Shown here piece after piece: positions 40,230-49,973 of a stretch of DNA of 64,000 bases; the stretch's first letter is position 1; each line of letters opens with the position of its first letter. Source of the DNA: Martelella lutilitoris. Its GTDB lineage: Bacteria; Pseudomonadota; Alphaproteobacteria; Rhizobiales; Rhizobiaceae. Both the position numbers and the translations under genes were made by a program. The stretch is from assembly GCF_005924265.1 (NCBI RefSeq), contig NZ_VCLB01000005.1, positions 124,001 to 188,000 on the forward strand. The letters run 5' to 3'. Under the pieces are notes generated by a model. That model was not told where the DNA came from and ran no database searches. It worked only from the letters and a program-made list of their open reading frames with translations.

Positions 40230-43226
40230 ATGAGCGACACAAAAGACACGATCGACTATTCCGAAACACTCTACCTGCCAAAGACGGATTTCCCGATGCG
40301 CGCGGGCCTTCCCAAGAAGGAGCCCGAGCTCGTCGCCCGCTGGGAGGAGATCAATCTTTACAAGAAGATGCGCGAGGACGCCGCCGGCCGCGAAAAATTC
40401 GTGCTGCATGATGGCCCGCCCTATGCCAACGGCAACATCCATATCGGCCATGCGCTGAACAAGATCCTGAAGGATGTGATCACCCGCTCCTTCCAGATGC
40501 GCGGTTTCGATTCCAACTACGTGCCGGGCTGGGACTGCCACGGCCTGCCGATCGAATGGAAGATCGAGGAGGCCTATCGCGCCAAGGGCCAGAACAAGGA
40601 CGAGGTGCCGATCAACGAATTCCGCCAGGAATGCCGCGATTTCGCCCAGCACTGGATCGACGTGCAGACGGCGGAATTCAAGCGGCTCGGCATCGAGGGC
40701 GATTTCGAAAAGCCCTACACGACGATGGCGTTTCACGCCGAGGCGCGGATTGCCGGCGAACTCCTGAAGATCGCGAAATCCGGCCAACTCTATCGCGGCT
40801 CCAAGCCGGTGATGTGGTCGGTGGTCGAGCGCACCGCGCTGGCCGAGGCGGAAGTCGAATATCACGAGGTCCAGTCGGACACGATCTGGGTGAAGTTTCC
40901 GGTGACGGAATTCAACGGCTTGCTTGAGAAAACCCGGACCTCGCCGTATTTTAAACTTCGACAGGTGAACGAAAGCCTTAGTGACGATCAGCGAGATGCT
41001 TTGCAGGCCTTCGCGACACTGAAGGATGCGTACATCGTCATCTGGACGACGACGCCCTGGACCATCCCCGGCAACCGCGCGATCTCGTTTTCGTCGCGGC
41101 TCGAATACGGCCTTTACGAGGTCACCGAGGCGGAGAATGATTTCGGGCCGCAGAAGGGCGAAAAGCTGCTCTTCGCCAAAAACCTTGCCGAAGACTGTGC
41201 GGCGAAGGCGAAGGTGACGCTGAAGTTTCTCCGCGACGTCGCCGGCGGTGAGCTTGAGGCGGTTACCTGCGCCCATCCGCTGATCGATCTCGGCTATGAT
41301 TTCAAGGTGCCGTTGCTCGACGGCGACCATGTGACCGATGATGCCGGTACCGGCTTTGTCCATACCGCGCCCGGCCATGGCCGCGAGGACTTTGACGCCT
41401 GGATGGAACAGGCGCGCGACCTCGAAGCGCGCGGCGTCTCGCCGAAAATCCCGTTCACGGTGGGAGACGATGGTTTCTACACCGACGAGGCACCGGGTTT
41501 CGGGCCCTCGGCTGAAGGCGGGGCTGCCCGCGTCATGGACGACAACGGCAAGAAGGGCGATGCGAATGACCGCGTCATCAAGGCGCTGATCGCCGCCGAT
41601 CGCCTGTTTGCCCGTGGCCGGATCAAGCACGACTATCCGCATTCCTGGCGCTCGAAAAAGCCGGTCATCTTCCGCAACACGCCGCAATGGTTCGTCTATA
41701 TGGACAAGGACCTCGGCGATCAGACGACGCTGCGCTCCCGCGCCCTTTCGGCGATCGACGATACGCGCTTCGTGCCGGCCGCCGGCAAGCATCGCCTGCG
41801 CGGCATGATCGAGAACCGGCCGGACTGGGTGCTTTCCCGCCAAAGGGCCTGGGGCGTGCCGATCTGCGTCTTTGCCGACAAGGCCGGCGAAGTGCTGGTG
41901 GATGCGGACGTCAATGCCCGCATCCTCGAGGCCTTCGAAAACGAGGGCGCCGACGCCTGGTTCGCCGAGGGCGCGCGGGAGCGTTTCCTGGGAAGCCGGG
42001 CCAATGAAGAGTGGGAGATGGTCACCGACATTCTCGATGTCTGGTTCGACTCGGGCTCGACCCATTCCTTCGTCCTGGAAGACCGTCCGGACCTGAAATG
42101 GCCGGCCGACGTCTATCTCGAAGGCTCCGACCAGCATCGCGGCTGGTTCCATTCCTCACTGCTGGAAGGCTGCGCCACGCGCGGCCGCGCGCCCTACAAG
42201 GCCGTCGTGACTCATGGATTCACCATGGACGAACAGGGTCGCAAACAGTCGAAATCGCTGGGCAATCAGGTCTTCCCGCAGGACGTGATGGCGAAATCCG
42301 GCGCCGATATCCTGCGGCTGTGGGTGATGACCACGGATTACTGGGAAGACCAACGCCTCGGCGAAACGATCATCAAGACCAATGTCGACACCTATCGCAA
42401 GCTGCGCAATACACTGCGCTGGATGCTCGGCACGCTTGCCCATGACGAGGGCGAGGACATCGCAATCGCCGACATGCCGGAGCTGGAGCGGCTGATGCTG
42501 CACCGGCTGGCCGAACTCGATCAGCTCGTGCGCAAGAGCTATGACGATTTCGAGTTCAAGAAGATCGCCCGCGCGCTGACGGATTTCGCCAATATCGAAC
42601 TGTCGGCCTTCTACTTCGACGTTCGCAAGGATGCGCTCTATTGCGATGCGCCGTCCTCGCTGCGTCGTCGTTCGGCCCTCGTCGTCATCCGCAGGCTGTT
42701 CGATTGCCTGGTGACCTGGCTTGCGCCGATGCTGCCGTTCACCATGGAAGAGGCCTGGCTTTCGCGCAATCCGGAGGCCGTTTCTGTTCATCTGGAGCAG
42801 TTCCCGGCCGTGCCGGCTGACTGGAAGGACGAAGCGCTTGCGGCCAAGTGGCTGAAGGTCCGCGAGGTCCGCAAGGTCGTCACCGGCGCGCTGGAGGTCG
42901 AACGTCGAGACAAGCGGATCGGTTCATCGCTGGAAGCGGCGCCGGTCGTCTACGTCAACGACAAGACGCTTCTGGCCGCGCTTGATGACCGCGATTTCGA
43001 GGAGATCTGCATCACCTCGGCGATCACGGTGAAGGAAGGCGAGGGGCCGGACGATGCATTCCGCCTGCCCGAGGTCGCTAATGTCGCCGTCGTGCCGGCG
43101 CTTGCCGAGGGCCGCAAATGCGCGCGCTCCTGGCGGATCACCGATGATGTCGGCTCGGATCCCGATTATCCGGATGTTTCCGCGCGCGATGCGGCGGCAT
43201 TGCGGGAATTGGCCGGCAAGGCCTGA
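40230..43226 (+). CDS. ileS: Isoleucyl-tRNA synthetase
   Basis: 998 residues from the ATG at 40230 (protein begins [20 protein letters not shown] as in relatives). The class I HIGH motif lies in [11 protein letters not shown]; the KMSKS loop reads KQSKS in [10 protein letters not shown]. The editing domain includes [15 protein letters not shown]. Just before it lies a stretch of about 30 residues (40915-41025) of lower GC and variable character. The anticodon-binding domain follows; no C-terminal Cys-rich zinc finger is visible. It charges tRNA-Ile and edits Val. Confidence 0.97.
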   Translation: MSDTKDTIDYSETLYLPKTDFPMRAGLPKKEPELVARWEEINLYKKMREDAAGREKFVLHDGPPYANGNIHIGHALNKILKDVITRSFQMRGFDSNYVPGWDCHGLPIEWKIEEAYRAKGQNKDEVPINEFRQECRDFAQHWIDVQTAEFKRLGIEGDFEKPYTTMAFHAEARIAGELLKIAKSGQLYRGSKPVMWSVVERTALAEAEVEYHEVQSDTIWVKFPVTEFNGLLEKTRTSPYFKLRQVNESLSDDQRDALQAFATLKDAYIVIWTTTPWTIPGNRAISFSSRLEYGLYEVTEAENDFGPQKGEKLLFAKNLAEDCAAKAKVTLKFLRDVAGGELEAVTCAHPLIDLGYDFKVPLLDGDHVTDDAGTGFVHTAPGHGREDFDAWMEQARDLEARGVSPKIPFTVGDDGFYTDEAPGFGPSAEGGAARVMDDNGKKGDANDRVIKALIAADRLFARGRIKHDYPHSWRSKKPVIFRNTPQWFVYMDKDLGDQTTLRSRALSAIDDTRFVPAAGKHRLRGMIENRPDWVLSRQRAWGVPICVFADKAGEVLVDADVNARILEAFENEGADAWFAEGARERFLGSRANEEWEMVTDILDVWFDSGSTHSFVLEDRPDLKWPADVYLEGSDQHRGWFHSSLLEGCATRGRAPYKAVVTHGFTMDEQGRKQSKSLGNQVFPQDVMAKSGADILRLWVMTTDYWEDQRLGETIIKTNVDTYRKLRNTLRWMLGTLAHDEGEDIAIADMPELERLMLHRLAELDQLVRKSYDDFEFKKIARALTDFANIELSAFYFDVRKDALYCDAPSSLRRRSALVVIRRLFDCLVTWLAPMLPFTMEEAWLSRNPEAVSVHLEQFPAVPADWKDEALAAKWLKVREVRKVVTGALEVERRDKRIGSSLEAAPVVYVNDKTLLAALDDRDFEEICITSAITVKEGEGPDDAFRLPEVANVAVVPALAEGRKCARSWRITDDVGSDPDYPDVSARDAAALRELAGKA

Positions 43227-43458
43227 GCGCGCAAGGCAGCCGGGCGCATGGTCCTCCGGCTGCCGTCGTTCAGGCGAATTGCGAAAAGGACCGTTCTGCG
43301 GTAGGAATGTCGCGTTTTCGCCGGATTTCTCACCGAATGATGGCGGATCGCCTTATTGTCAGTGGCGCGAGCGGTGCTGAAACGCGTCGAGCAAAGAACG
43401 AGATCACCCGCAGGCCCGGAAGGTCTGCCCGGTGGTCGAAGGAGTGGTAGTAGAGCGC

Positions 43459-44124
43459 ATGACCTTTGTTTTCCGTTCGATGAAACTTGCACTCGCCCTG
43501 GCGGGCGCCGCTTCGCTTGCTTCCTGCATCAGCGCTCCGACCTACGGAACCGGCACGTCGGCCACCACGCAACTGGTCGAGGATCTCGGCGAGGCCGTTC
43601 TGGTGATCAATCCGGACCAGCCCGATATCGATTACGAGGCCCGGCCGGAACTGGTGAAGCCGTCGAAGAACATGGCCGGCCAGCCGCTTGTCCCGCCGCA
43701 GAAATCCGTGGCCTCGGTCGACAATCCGAACTGGATCGAATCGCCGGAAGAACAGCGCGAGCGCGTCTATCAGGAAATCGAGGACAATGAGGACAACCCG
43801 TTCTACAAGTCGCCGCTCGTGGGCGCGAAGGGCACGGGCCAGCTGACCGAGAAGGAACAGCTGGAGGCCTTCCGCAAGGCGCGCAACGAGGCCAATACCA
43901 TCGACATCACCCAGCGGCGCTACCTGATCGACCCGCCGGCGGAATACCGCACGCCTTCCAGCCCCGAGGCGCTGAACGATCTCGGCGATCCCGAGCGTGC
44001 CAAGGAGCGTCGCCGCCAGAAACTGGCCGAGGGCAAGGACCCGGACCGCTGCTTCCTGTTCCTGAACTGCAAGAGCGGCAAGACCGAGGATTTCCTCGAA
44101 TCATCCAAGAACGCCGGCCAGTAG
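43459..44124 (+). CDS. Predicted lipoprotein of unknown function
   Basis: 221 residues from the ATG at 43459. The signal ends in the lipobox LASC, giving an acylated Cys at about residue 25. The mature part is hydrophilic and rich in Glu, Pro and Asn, and ends with a possible disulfide pair (RCFLFLNCKSG). It weakly recalls alphaproteobacterial DUF3035-type lipoproteins, but I could not confirm that. It follows ileS by 232 bases; the lspA gene often found behind ileS is absent here. A GTG at 43432 is an alternative start. Confidence 0.75.
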   Translation: MTFVFRSMKLALALAGAASLASCISAPTYGTGTSATTQLVEDLGEAVLVINPDQPDIDYEARPELVKPSKNMAGQPLVPPQKSVASVDNPNWIESPEEQRERVYQEIEDNEDNPFYKSPLVGAKGTGQLTEKEQLEAFRKARNEANTIDITQRRYLIDPPAEYRTPSSPEALNDLGDPERAKERRRQKLAEGKDPDRCFLFLNCKSGKTEDFLESSKNAGQ

Positions 44125-44152
44125 TAGCGCGGGACTTTTCCGGGGGAACATC

Positions 44153-44632
44153 ATGACCTATTCGATCCGTCCGGCGACACGCGCCGACGCGACAACCATC
44201 TATCGCTTCGTCTGCGAACTGGCCGAATTCGAAAAGGCGCTGGACAAGGTCGAGACCTCCGAGGAGGGCCTTGCCGAGGCGATCTTCGGCGACGGCTCCG
44301 TGACGGGCGGTCTGATCGTTGAGATCGATGGCAAGCCCGCCGGTTTCGCGGTCTATTATTTTACCTTCTCCACCTGGCAGGGCCGCAACGGCATCTATCT
44401 GGAAGACCTTTACGTCTCGCCGGAATTTCGCGGCAAGGGGCTGGGCAAGGCGCTGATGCGCGCAGTCGCCGAGGTCGCAGTCGCGAAGAATTGCGGCCGC
44501 ATGGAGTGGAGCGTGCTTGACTGGAATGTCGATGCGATCCGCGTTTACGATGCGGTTGGCGGCAAGCCGCAGAGCGAATGGATCCGCTATCGTCTGGAAG
44601 ACGAGACGCTTTCCGCCTTTGCCGGCCGGTGA
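44153..44632 (+). CDS. GNAT-family acetyltransferase, spermidine/diamine acetyltransferase-like
   Basis: 159 residues. IYLEDLYVSPEFRGKGLGKALM is the acetyl-CoA-binding motif, and MEWSVLDWNVDAIRVYDAVGG the C-terminal segment; the pattern with DLYV and WSVLDWN resembles the SSAT group. The name of the substrate is inference. It begins 28 bases after the lipoprotein gene and converges on tadA with only 3 bases between the stops. Confidence 0.87.
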   Translation: MTYSIRPATRADATTIYRFVCELAEFEKALDKVETSEEGLAEAIFGDGSVTGGLIVEIDGKPAGFAVYYFTFSTWQGRNGIYLEDLYVSPEFRGKGLGKALMRAVAEVAVAKNCGRMEWSVLDWNVDAIRVYDAVGGKPQSEWIRYRLEDETLSAFAGR

Positions 44633-44635
44633 GGC

Positions 44636-45085
44636 CTATCGGCGCTCGTTGAAGAAGTCTTTCAGAAGCGCCGCGGCGCGGGTTTCCGAAAAGCCGGAAT
44701 AGACGTCGGGCCGATGGTGGCAGGTGGGTTGGTTGAAAAAGCGGCCGCCGTGATCGACGCCGCCGCCCTTGGGGTCCGCCGCGCCATAGTAAAGCCGTTC
44801 GATGCGGGCGAACGAGATCGCCGCCGCGCACATGGCGCAGGGCTCGAGCGTAACGTAGAGATGCGCGCCGGGAAGCCGTTCCGAGCCGAGCCTCTCGCAG
44901 GCGGCGCGGATGGCAAGCACCTCGGCATGGGCCGTCGGATCGTTCAGTTCGCGCGTGCGATTGCCGGCAGAGGCCAGGACCGCGCCGTCAAGCGCGATGA
45001 CGGCGCCGATCGGCACCTCGCCGCGCGCGCCAGCATTTTCGGCTTCTTCCAGCGCCAATGCCATGAAATCGCTGCCCGCGGCCAT
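44636..45085 (-). CDS. tadA: tRNA(Arg) adenosine-34 deaminase
   Basis: 149 residues from the ATG at 45085, where AGAGGA precedes the start; the frame is open further upstream across rluB but that part is spurious. The cytidine-deaminase fold has HAEVLAI (zinc His and catalytic Glu) and PCAMCAAA (two zinc Cys). It deaminates A34 to inosine in tRNA-Arg(ACG). It is divergent from rluB, 69 bases apart. Confidence 0.95.
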   Translation of the reverse strand: MAAGSDFMALALEEAENAGARGEVPIGAVIALDGAVLASAGNRTRELNDPTAHAEVLAIRAACERLGSERLPGAHLYVTLEPCAMCAAAISFARIERLYYGAADPKGGGVDHGGRFFNQPTCHHRPDVYSGFSETRAAALLKDFFNERR

Positions 45086-45154
45086 TTTGACAAGTTTCCT
45101 CTTAACCAATTCCTCCTGTCCTGTTAGAGGATCGGGATCAACAGGCAAAGCGAA

Positions 45155-46633
45155 ATGAACCAGAAAGACAAATTCCCCAAACGCGGCGGAAAGCCTTCGG
45201 GCAAGCCTGCCGGCAAGCCGGCACAGGCCAAGGACGCGCCGAAAGTCGGAGCCGAAGAGCAGGCGCCGGAACGGATCGCCAAGATCCTGGCGCGCGCCGG
45301 CGTCGCCTCCAGGCGCGATGCCGAGCGGATGATCCTCGACGGCCGCGTCAAGGTCAACGGCAAGCTCCTGGAAAGCCCGGCCGTGAACGTCACGCTTGCC
45401 GACAAGATCGAGGTCGACGGCGAGGAGATCCGGGGCATCGAGCGCACGCGACTGTGGATCTACCACAAGCCCGGCGGCCTCGTGACCACTAATTCCGATC
45501 CCGAAGGCCGGCCGACGGTTTTTGAAAAGCTGCCGAAGGACCTGCCGCGCGTCATCTCGATCGGCCGTCTCGATATCAACACCGAGGGCCTTCTGCTTCT
45601 GACCAATGATGGTGGCCTGGCCCGCGTTCTGGAACTGCCGGCCACCGGCTGGCTGCGGCGCTACCGCGTGCGCGCCCATGGGCGGATCACGCAGGAAGAC
45701 CTCGACAAGCTGAAGGACGGCATTGCCGTCGACGGCGTGCTCTATGGCGCGATCGACGCGACGCTCGATCGCGAGCAGGGATCGAATGTCTGGATCACCA
45801 TGGGGCTGCGCGAGGGCAAGAACCGCGAGATCAAGAACGTGCTGGGCGCGCTCGGTCTCGAAGTTTCCCGCCTGATCCGCATTTCCTACGGTCCTTTCCA
45901 ATTGGGCGAACTTGCAGAGGGCAATGTGCTGGAAGTGCGCGGCCGCACGCTGCGCGACCAGCTCGGGCCGCGCCTGATCGAGGAATCCGGCGCCAATTTC
46001 GACGCGCCGCTTTATCACGACGGCGAGGCCGCCGTGCCGAAGCCTGCCGAGGCCGAAGCGCCGAAGCGGGCGCCGCGCAGGGAAAAGCTCGACCGGCAGG
46101 AGCGCGCTGAGCGCGGCCGTGACCGGCTTGATACCAAGCGCAGGGGCGAGGAAAAGCCCGTCCGCGATGTCGAACGCAATACCCGTTCCGCCAATGTCTG
46201 GATGGCCGCCGGTGCCCGTCCGCTCGGCCCCAAGGCGAAGAAGAAGGCCGAGGACAAGGCCCGTGAGGACGCCCGCCGCGACGCCCGCAAGGATTCACGT
46301 CGCCGGGACGAGGGCGATAGCCCGCGCGCCGCACGCCCGGCTGGTTCAAGGCCGGCAAGAGGCGGCGGAAAACCGCAGGGCGGCAAGCCCGGCGGCGGTT
46401 TTGCCAAGGGGCCGCGCAAGCCGCGCGCCGAGGGTGATGCGGCGGCCGGTGGCGAAAAGCGGTTCTCCGGGCCGAAGCGTCCGGCTGGCGAAGGCCGTCC
46501 GCCGCGCGGTGAAGGCCGCCCGGCAGGTGGGCGGCCTTCGGGCGACAAGCGCGGCAAGCCCAATGGCAATGACAGGCCGCGCGGCGGTGCAGGCGGCAAG
46601 GGGCCGAGGGGCAATGCGGATCGTCGGCGGTGA
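45155..46633 (+). CDS. rluB: Ribosomal large subunit pseudouridine synthase, RluB/RluE type
   Basis: 492 residues. A Lys/Pro-rich head (1-35) is followed by an S4 RNA-binding domain (ERIAKILARAGVASRRDAERM) and the RsuA-type catalytic domain with GRLDINTEGLLLLTNDG, whose Asp is the nucleophile. From about residue 300 a long, basic Arg/Gly/Pro/Lys tail of about 190 residues adds a disordered RNA-binding extension, common in Rhizobiales. Which uridine of 23S rRNA is modified cannot be read here; RluB is the best guess. It overlaps rsmD by 20 bases. Confidence 0.93.
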   Translation: MNQKDKFPKRGGKPSGKPAGKPAQAKDAPKVGAEEQAPERIAKILARAGVASRRDAERMILDGRVKVNGKLLESPAVNVTLADKIEVDGEEIRGIERTRLWIYHKPGGLVTTNSDPEGRPTVFEKLPKDLPRVISIGRLDINTEGLLLLTNDGGLARVLELPATGWLRRYRVRAHGRITQEDLDKLKDGIAVDGVLYGAIDATLDREQGSNVWITMGLREGKNREIKNVLGALGLEVSRLIRISYGPFQLGELAEGNVLEVRGRTLRDQLGPRLIEESGANFDAPLYHDGEAAVPKPAEAEAPKRAPRREKLDRQERAERGRDRLDTKRRGEEKPVRDVERNTRSANVWMAAGARPLGPKAKKKAEDKAREDARRDARKDSRRRDEGDSPRAARPAGSRPARGGGKPQGGKPGGGFAKGPRKPRAEGDAAAGGEKRFSGPKRPAGEGRPPRGEGRPAGGRPSGDKRGKPNGNDRPRGGAGGKGPRGNADRRR

Positions 46634-47171
46634 GTTTCGCGGGCGTACGCTCGCGGCTCCAAAGACCTCTGAGATCAGGCCGACGACGGATCGCACCCGC
46701 GAGAGCCTGTTCAATATTCTGGCCCATGCTTATCCCGAGGCCGTTGAGGGCGCGCGGCTGCTGGAGCTGTTTGCAGGGACCGGCGCGGTCGGGCTTGAAG
46801 CCCTGTCGCGCGGTGCCCGGGCTGCGCTCTTCGTGGAAAACAGCGTCGAGGGCCGGGGGCTGCTCTGGTCCAATATCGAAGCGCTCGGGCTTCAAGGCCG
46901 CACCCGCATCATGCGCCGGGATGCAACGAAGCTCGGCAGCGTCGGCAAGCTGGAGCCCTACGACCTGCTGTTTGCCGACCCGCCCTATGGCAAGGGTCTT
47001 GGCGAAAAGGCAATAGCGGCGGCAGGCGAGGGCGGCTGGCTGAAACCGGATGCACTCGTCATTCTGGAAGAGACGGGAGAAGTCAACCCTGCGCTTCCGC
47101 CGGTATTTTCGCCGGTCGAAGAGCGCGAATTCGGCGATACGCAGATGCATTTCTACCGCTATCGGCCATAA
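46614..47171 (+). CDS. rsmD: 16S rRNA (guanine-966-N2)-methyltransferase
   Basis: 185 residues from the ATG at 46614, inside the end of rluB, with GAGGGGC ahead. The protein begins MRIVGGEFRGRTL as RsmD does. ELFAGTGAVGLEALSRGA is the SAM-binding motif I, and FADPPYGKGL the N6/N2-type catalytic motif IV. It methylates G966 of 16S rRNA. The 20-base overlap with rluB suggests coupled translation. Confidence 0.96.
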   Translation: MRIVGGEFRGRTLAAPKTSEIRPTTDRTRESLFNILAHAYPEAVEGARLLELFAGTGAVGLEALSRGARAALFVENSVEGRGLLWSNIEALGLQGRTRIMRRDATKLGSVGKLEPYDLLFADPPYGKGLGEKAIAAAGEGGWLKPDALVILEETGEVNPALPPVFSPVEEREFGDTQMHFYRYRP

Positions 47172-47175
47172 GCGC

Positions 47176-47970
47176 TCAAAGCGCGCTGTGCGGCAGGACG
47201 AAGGTCGTACCGTCCGTCGGCGCCTGGTTAACCGATAGCCTTGCCCCGAAAACGGCGTAGAGGTTGCCGTCGGTCAGCACATCCCTTGGCGTACCGGCAG
47301 CCGCCACGCTGCCATCCTTCATCAGGACGATCCTGTCGGCAAAGAGCGCCGTCAGGTTGAGATCGTGCATCACCGCGATGGCGCCGCCCCCGGCGCGGCA
47401 AAAGCTCTGTGCAAGGCGCATGATCGCCAGTTGGTGGAGAATGTCGAGACTTGCCACCGGCTCGTCGAGGAGAAGCCAGCGCGGCGCGCCTTCGGCAACC
47501 GGCGCCTCGATCTGGCACAACACGCGCGCAAGCTGGACGCGCTGCTGCTCGCCGCCGGAAAGCTCCTGATAGAAGCGACCCTCGAAGCCGTTGAGGTCGA
47601 CGGCCTTCAGGGCCCTGGCCATGGTCTTCAGGTCGGCATCGCCCGCGCGGTGGCTGCGGCCGGAAAGCCCCATGCGCAGCACTTCGGTCACGGTGAAGGG
47701 AAAGGCGAGATTGGACGCCTGCGGCAGCACGCCGCGCAGTTCGGCAAGCTGCCAGGGCGCGAGTGCTGCGATATCTGCGCCATTGATGGCGACCTTGCCG
47801 CTCTCGGGCTTCAGGTCGCCGGCAATCGCCTTCAGCGTCGTCGTCTTGCCGCATCCGTTTGGGCCGCAAATGGCCGTCAGTTCGCCGGCGCGGGCTTCGA
47901 GCGAAACGTCGTTGAGAACCGGGCGGCCGGAAAGCGCCACGGAAATCCGGGAGGTGGTGATCATCGTCAT
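47176..47970 (-). CDS. hmuV: Heme ABC transporter ATP-binding protein
   Basis: 264 residues from the ATG at 47970. Walker A is GPNGCGKTT, the signature LSGGEQQRVQLARVL and Walker B WLLLDEPVASLD, followed by the switch His in MHDLNLTALFADRI. It powers heme import with HmuU and HmuT. It starts 5 bases after the hmuU stop and converges with rsmD at its own end with only four bases between. Confidence 0.95.
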   Translation of the reverse strand: MTMITTSRISVALSGRPVLNDVSLEARAGELTAICGPNGCGKTTTLKAIAGDLKPESGKVAINGADIAALAPWQLAELRGVLPQASNLAFPFTVTEVLRMGLSGRSHRAGDADLKTMARALKAVDLNGFEGRFYQELSGGEQQRVQLARVLCQIEAPVAEGAPRWLLLDEPVASLDILHQLAIMRLAQSFCRAGGGAIAVMHDLNLTALFADRIVLMKDGSVAAAGTPRDVLTDGNLYAVFGARLSVNQAPTDGTTFVLPHSAL

Positions 47971-47975
47971 GCGGG

Positions 47976-49076
47976 TCACAGATTGAGGCGCGAGCGGTTC
48001 TTCAAGAGGATCCACAGGAAGAAGGGGCCGCCGGCGGTTGCGGTGATGATGCCGATCGGCAGTTCGGCGGGCGCGACGATGGTGCGGGCAAAAAGATCGG
48101 CCAGCACCAGAAGCGCGCCGCCAAGCAGGGCGGAGGCCGGCAGCAGGTAGCGGTGATCCGGGCCGATGACGAGGCGCAGGAGATGCGGCACGACGATGCC
48201 GACAAAGCCGATTCCGCCGGAAACGGCAACGCCTGCGCCCGTGGCAGCCGCCACCGCCACAATGGTGATGTTCTTCAGCCGCTGCACCGGAATGCCGATG
48301 TGATAGGCCGTCGCCTCGCCGAGCGTGATGGCATTGAGCCCGCGCGCCATGAAGGGCAGCACGGCGAAGGCTGCCAGCATGATCGGCGCGATCGCCCAGA
48401 TCTTGGTCCATGTCGCACCCGCAAGCGAGCCCATCGACCAGAAGGTCAGGTCGCGCAATTGCTGGTCATTGGCGAGATAGACGAGGAAGCCGGTCGCGGC
48501 GCCTGCAAGCGCTGAAAGCGCGATGCCGGCGAGCAGCATGGTGGCGACGGACGTTTGTCCGTGGCGGGTGGCGATCCGGTAGAGGATCAGCGTTGTTGCC
48601 AGCGCCCCGATGAAGGCGGCCGCCGGCAGTGCGTAGACCCCCATCAGATTGGCGAGCGGTGCGGCAACCGTGCCGCCTAGAACGATCATCACCACCGCGC
48701 CGAGGCTTGCGCCGGCCGAAACGCCGACAAGGCCGGGATCGGCCAGCGGATTGCGGAACAGGCCCTGCATGGCCGTACCGCAGACGGCAAGCGACGCGCC
48801 CACCAGAAAGCCCATGATGGCGCGGGGCAGGCGGATGTCGAAGACGATGATGCGGTCGCGGGCTGCCAGCGCATCATCCGCATTGCCGGTGAGGATCGCC
48901 CGGCCGACATCGAAGATGGACGCATCCGACGCGCCGTTGGCCACGGAGACCAGAACGGCGAACACGGATGCCACGGCGAGCACCATGATGGTGAAGACCG
49001 CGATATGCGAGCGGTCACCGCTTTCGCGCCAGTTGAGCCGCCTTCCGGCCGAGGTCAGTGTGTCGATCACCACCAT
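47976..49076 (-). CDS. hmuU: Heme ABC transporter permease
   Basis: 366 residues of the FecCD/BtuC permease family with about nine to ten membrane helices. DIRLPRAIMGFLVGASLAVCGTAMQGLFRNPLADPGLVGVS is the hallmark N-terminal stretch (residues about 78-118), and IPVQRLKNITIVAVAAATGAGVAVSGGIGFVGIVVPHLLR the coupling-helix region. It forms the heme path in the inner membrane. It sits between hmuT and hmuV with minimal spacing. Confidence 0.95.
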   Translation of the reverse strand: MVVIDTLTSAGRRLNWRESGDRSHIAVFTIMVLAVASVFAVLVSVANGASDASIFDVGRAILTGNADDALAARDRIIVFDIRLPRAIMGFLVGASLAVCGTAMQGLFRNPLADPGLVGVSAGASLGAVVMIVLGGTVAAPLANLMGVYALPAAAFIGALATTLILYRIATRHGQTSVATMLLAGIALSALAGAATGFLVYLANDQQLRDLTFWSMGSLAGATWTKIWAIAPIMLAAFAVLPFMARGLNAITLGEATAYHIGIPVQRLKNITIVAVAAATGAGVAVSGGIGFVGIVVPHLLRLVIGPDHRYLLPASALLGGALLVLADLFARTIVAPAELPIGIITATAGGPFFLWILLKNRSRLNL

Positions 49077-49083
49077 GGCTGCT

Positions 49084-49965
49084 TTATTCCCCGTAGATTT
49101 CCGCCGTCAGCTTCGACAGGTTCTCGCCGAAGCGCGGGCCGAAATTCATCATGCCGACGGGATCGATGCGATAGATTGCCCTGGCCTTGCCGGCAGGCGT
49201 CAGCGCCAGGGCCGGTTGGGTGGAGACATCCTCATCGGTCGGCACGTGGTTGCCCGCAGTGCCGTCCATCAGCAGGATAATATCAGGGGCTGCTTCGATC
49301 ACGGCCTCATCGGAAAGCGTCTTGTAGCCCTCGAAAGCGCCGAAGGCATTTTCGAGGCCCGCGGCTTGCATCACGCCGTTTGCGGCCGTGCCGGTGCCCG
49401 ACCCCATCACCTTGCCGTTGCGCAGGCTGAGAATGAAGATCGCGCTTTTCGTCTCTTCGGGATCGCGGGCGGCGTTTTTGGCGAGAACCGGATCGAGCTC
49501 GGCCGCAATCTCATCGGCGAGGGTCTTGGCTTGGTCCTCACGGCCAAGCAGGGTGCCGATCGTCGTAACCTTCTCGATGATGCCGTCGCGGCTGTAGTCT
49601 TCGGGAATGAAGGCGAGATCGACATCGGCCTTTTCCATGACTTCCATGGTTTCCGGCGGGCCAGCCCCTTCGATGCTGATGATCGCCGAAGGATTGACCG
49701 AGAGGATGCCTTCCGGCGAGAGCTGGCGCATATAGCCGATATCGGGCATGGCGAGCGCTTCCGGTGGGTAGGTGCTGGTCGTGTCGCGGCCGATCACATT
49801 GTCGCCCGCGCCAAGCGCATAGACGATCTCTGTGACCGAACCGCCGATGGTGACGAGGCCCGACGTGTCCTCAAGCGGCTCGACGGCGGATGCCGCCGTG
49901 GCGCCGGCCAGAAGCAGACCGGCGATGAGGGGTGCGGTTTTGAGCGCGGATGAGATGGCAGACAT
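49084..49965 (-). CDS. hmuT: Periplasmic heme-binding protein
   Basis: 293 residues. A signal peptide of about 27 residues ends TAASA. The mature part is a class III substrate-binding protein: LVTIGGSVTEIVYALGAGDNVIGRDTTSTYP at the start and PDIILLMDGT later. In HmuT relatives a Tyr in the N-lobe binds heme iron; YPPEALAMPDIGYMRQL is the comparable region. It hands heme to HmuUV. Confidence 0.93.
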   Translation of the reverse strand: MSAISSALKTAPLIAGLLLAGATAASAVEPLEDTSGLVTIGGSVTEIVYALGAGDNVIGRDTTSTYPPEALAMPDIGYMRQLSPEGILSVNPSAIISIEGAGPPETMEVMEKADVDLAFIPEDYSRDGIIEKVTTIGTLLGREDQAKTLADEIAAELDPVLAKNAARDPEETKSAIFILSLRNGKVMGSGTGTAANGVMQAAGLENAFGAFEGYKTLSDEAVIEAAPDIILLMDGTAGNHVPTDEDVSTQPALALTPAGKARAIYRIDPVGMMNFGPRFGENLSKLTAEIYGE

Positions 49966-49973
49966 GGTTTTCC

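Noticed and set aside
44636-46018. A 460-codon minus-strand frame containing tadA
   Set aside because: Only the last 149 codons match TadA. The rest is antisense to rluB, and a ribosome site marks the ATG at 45085.
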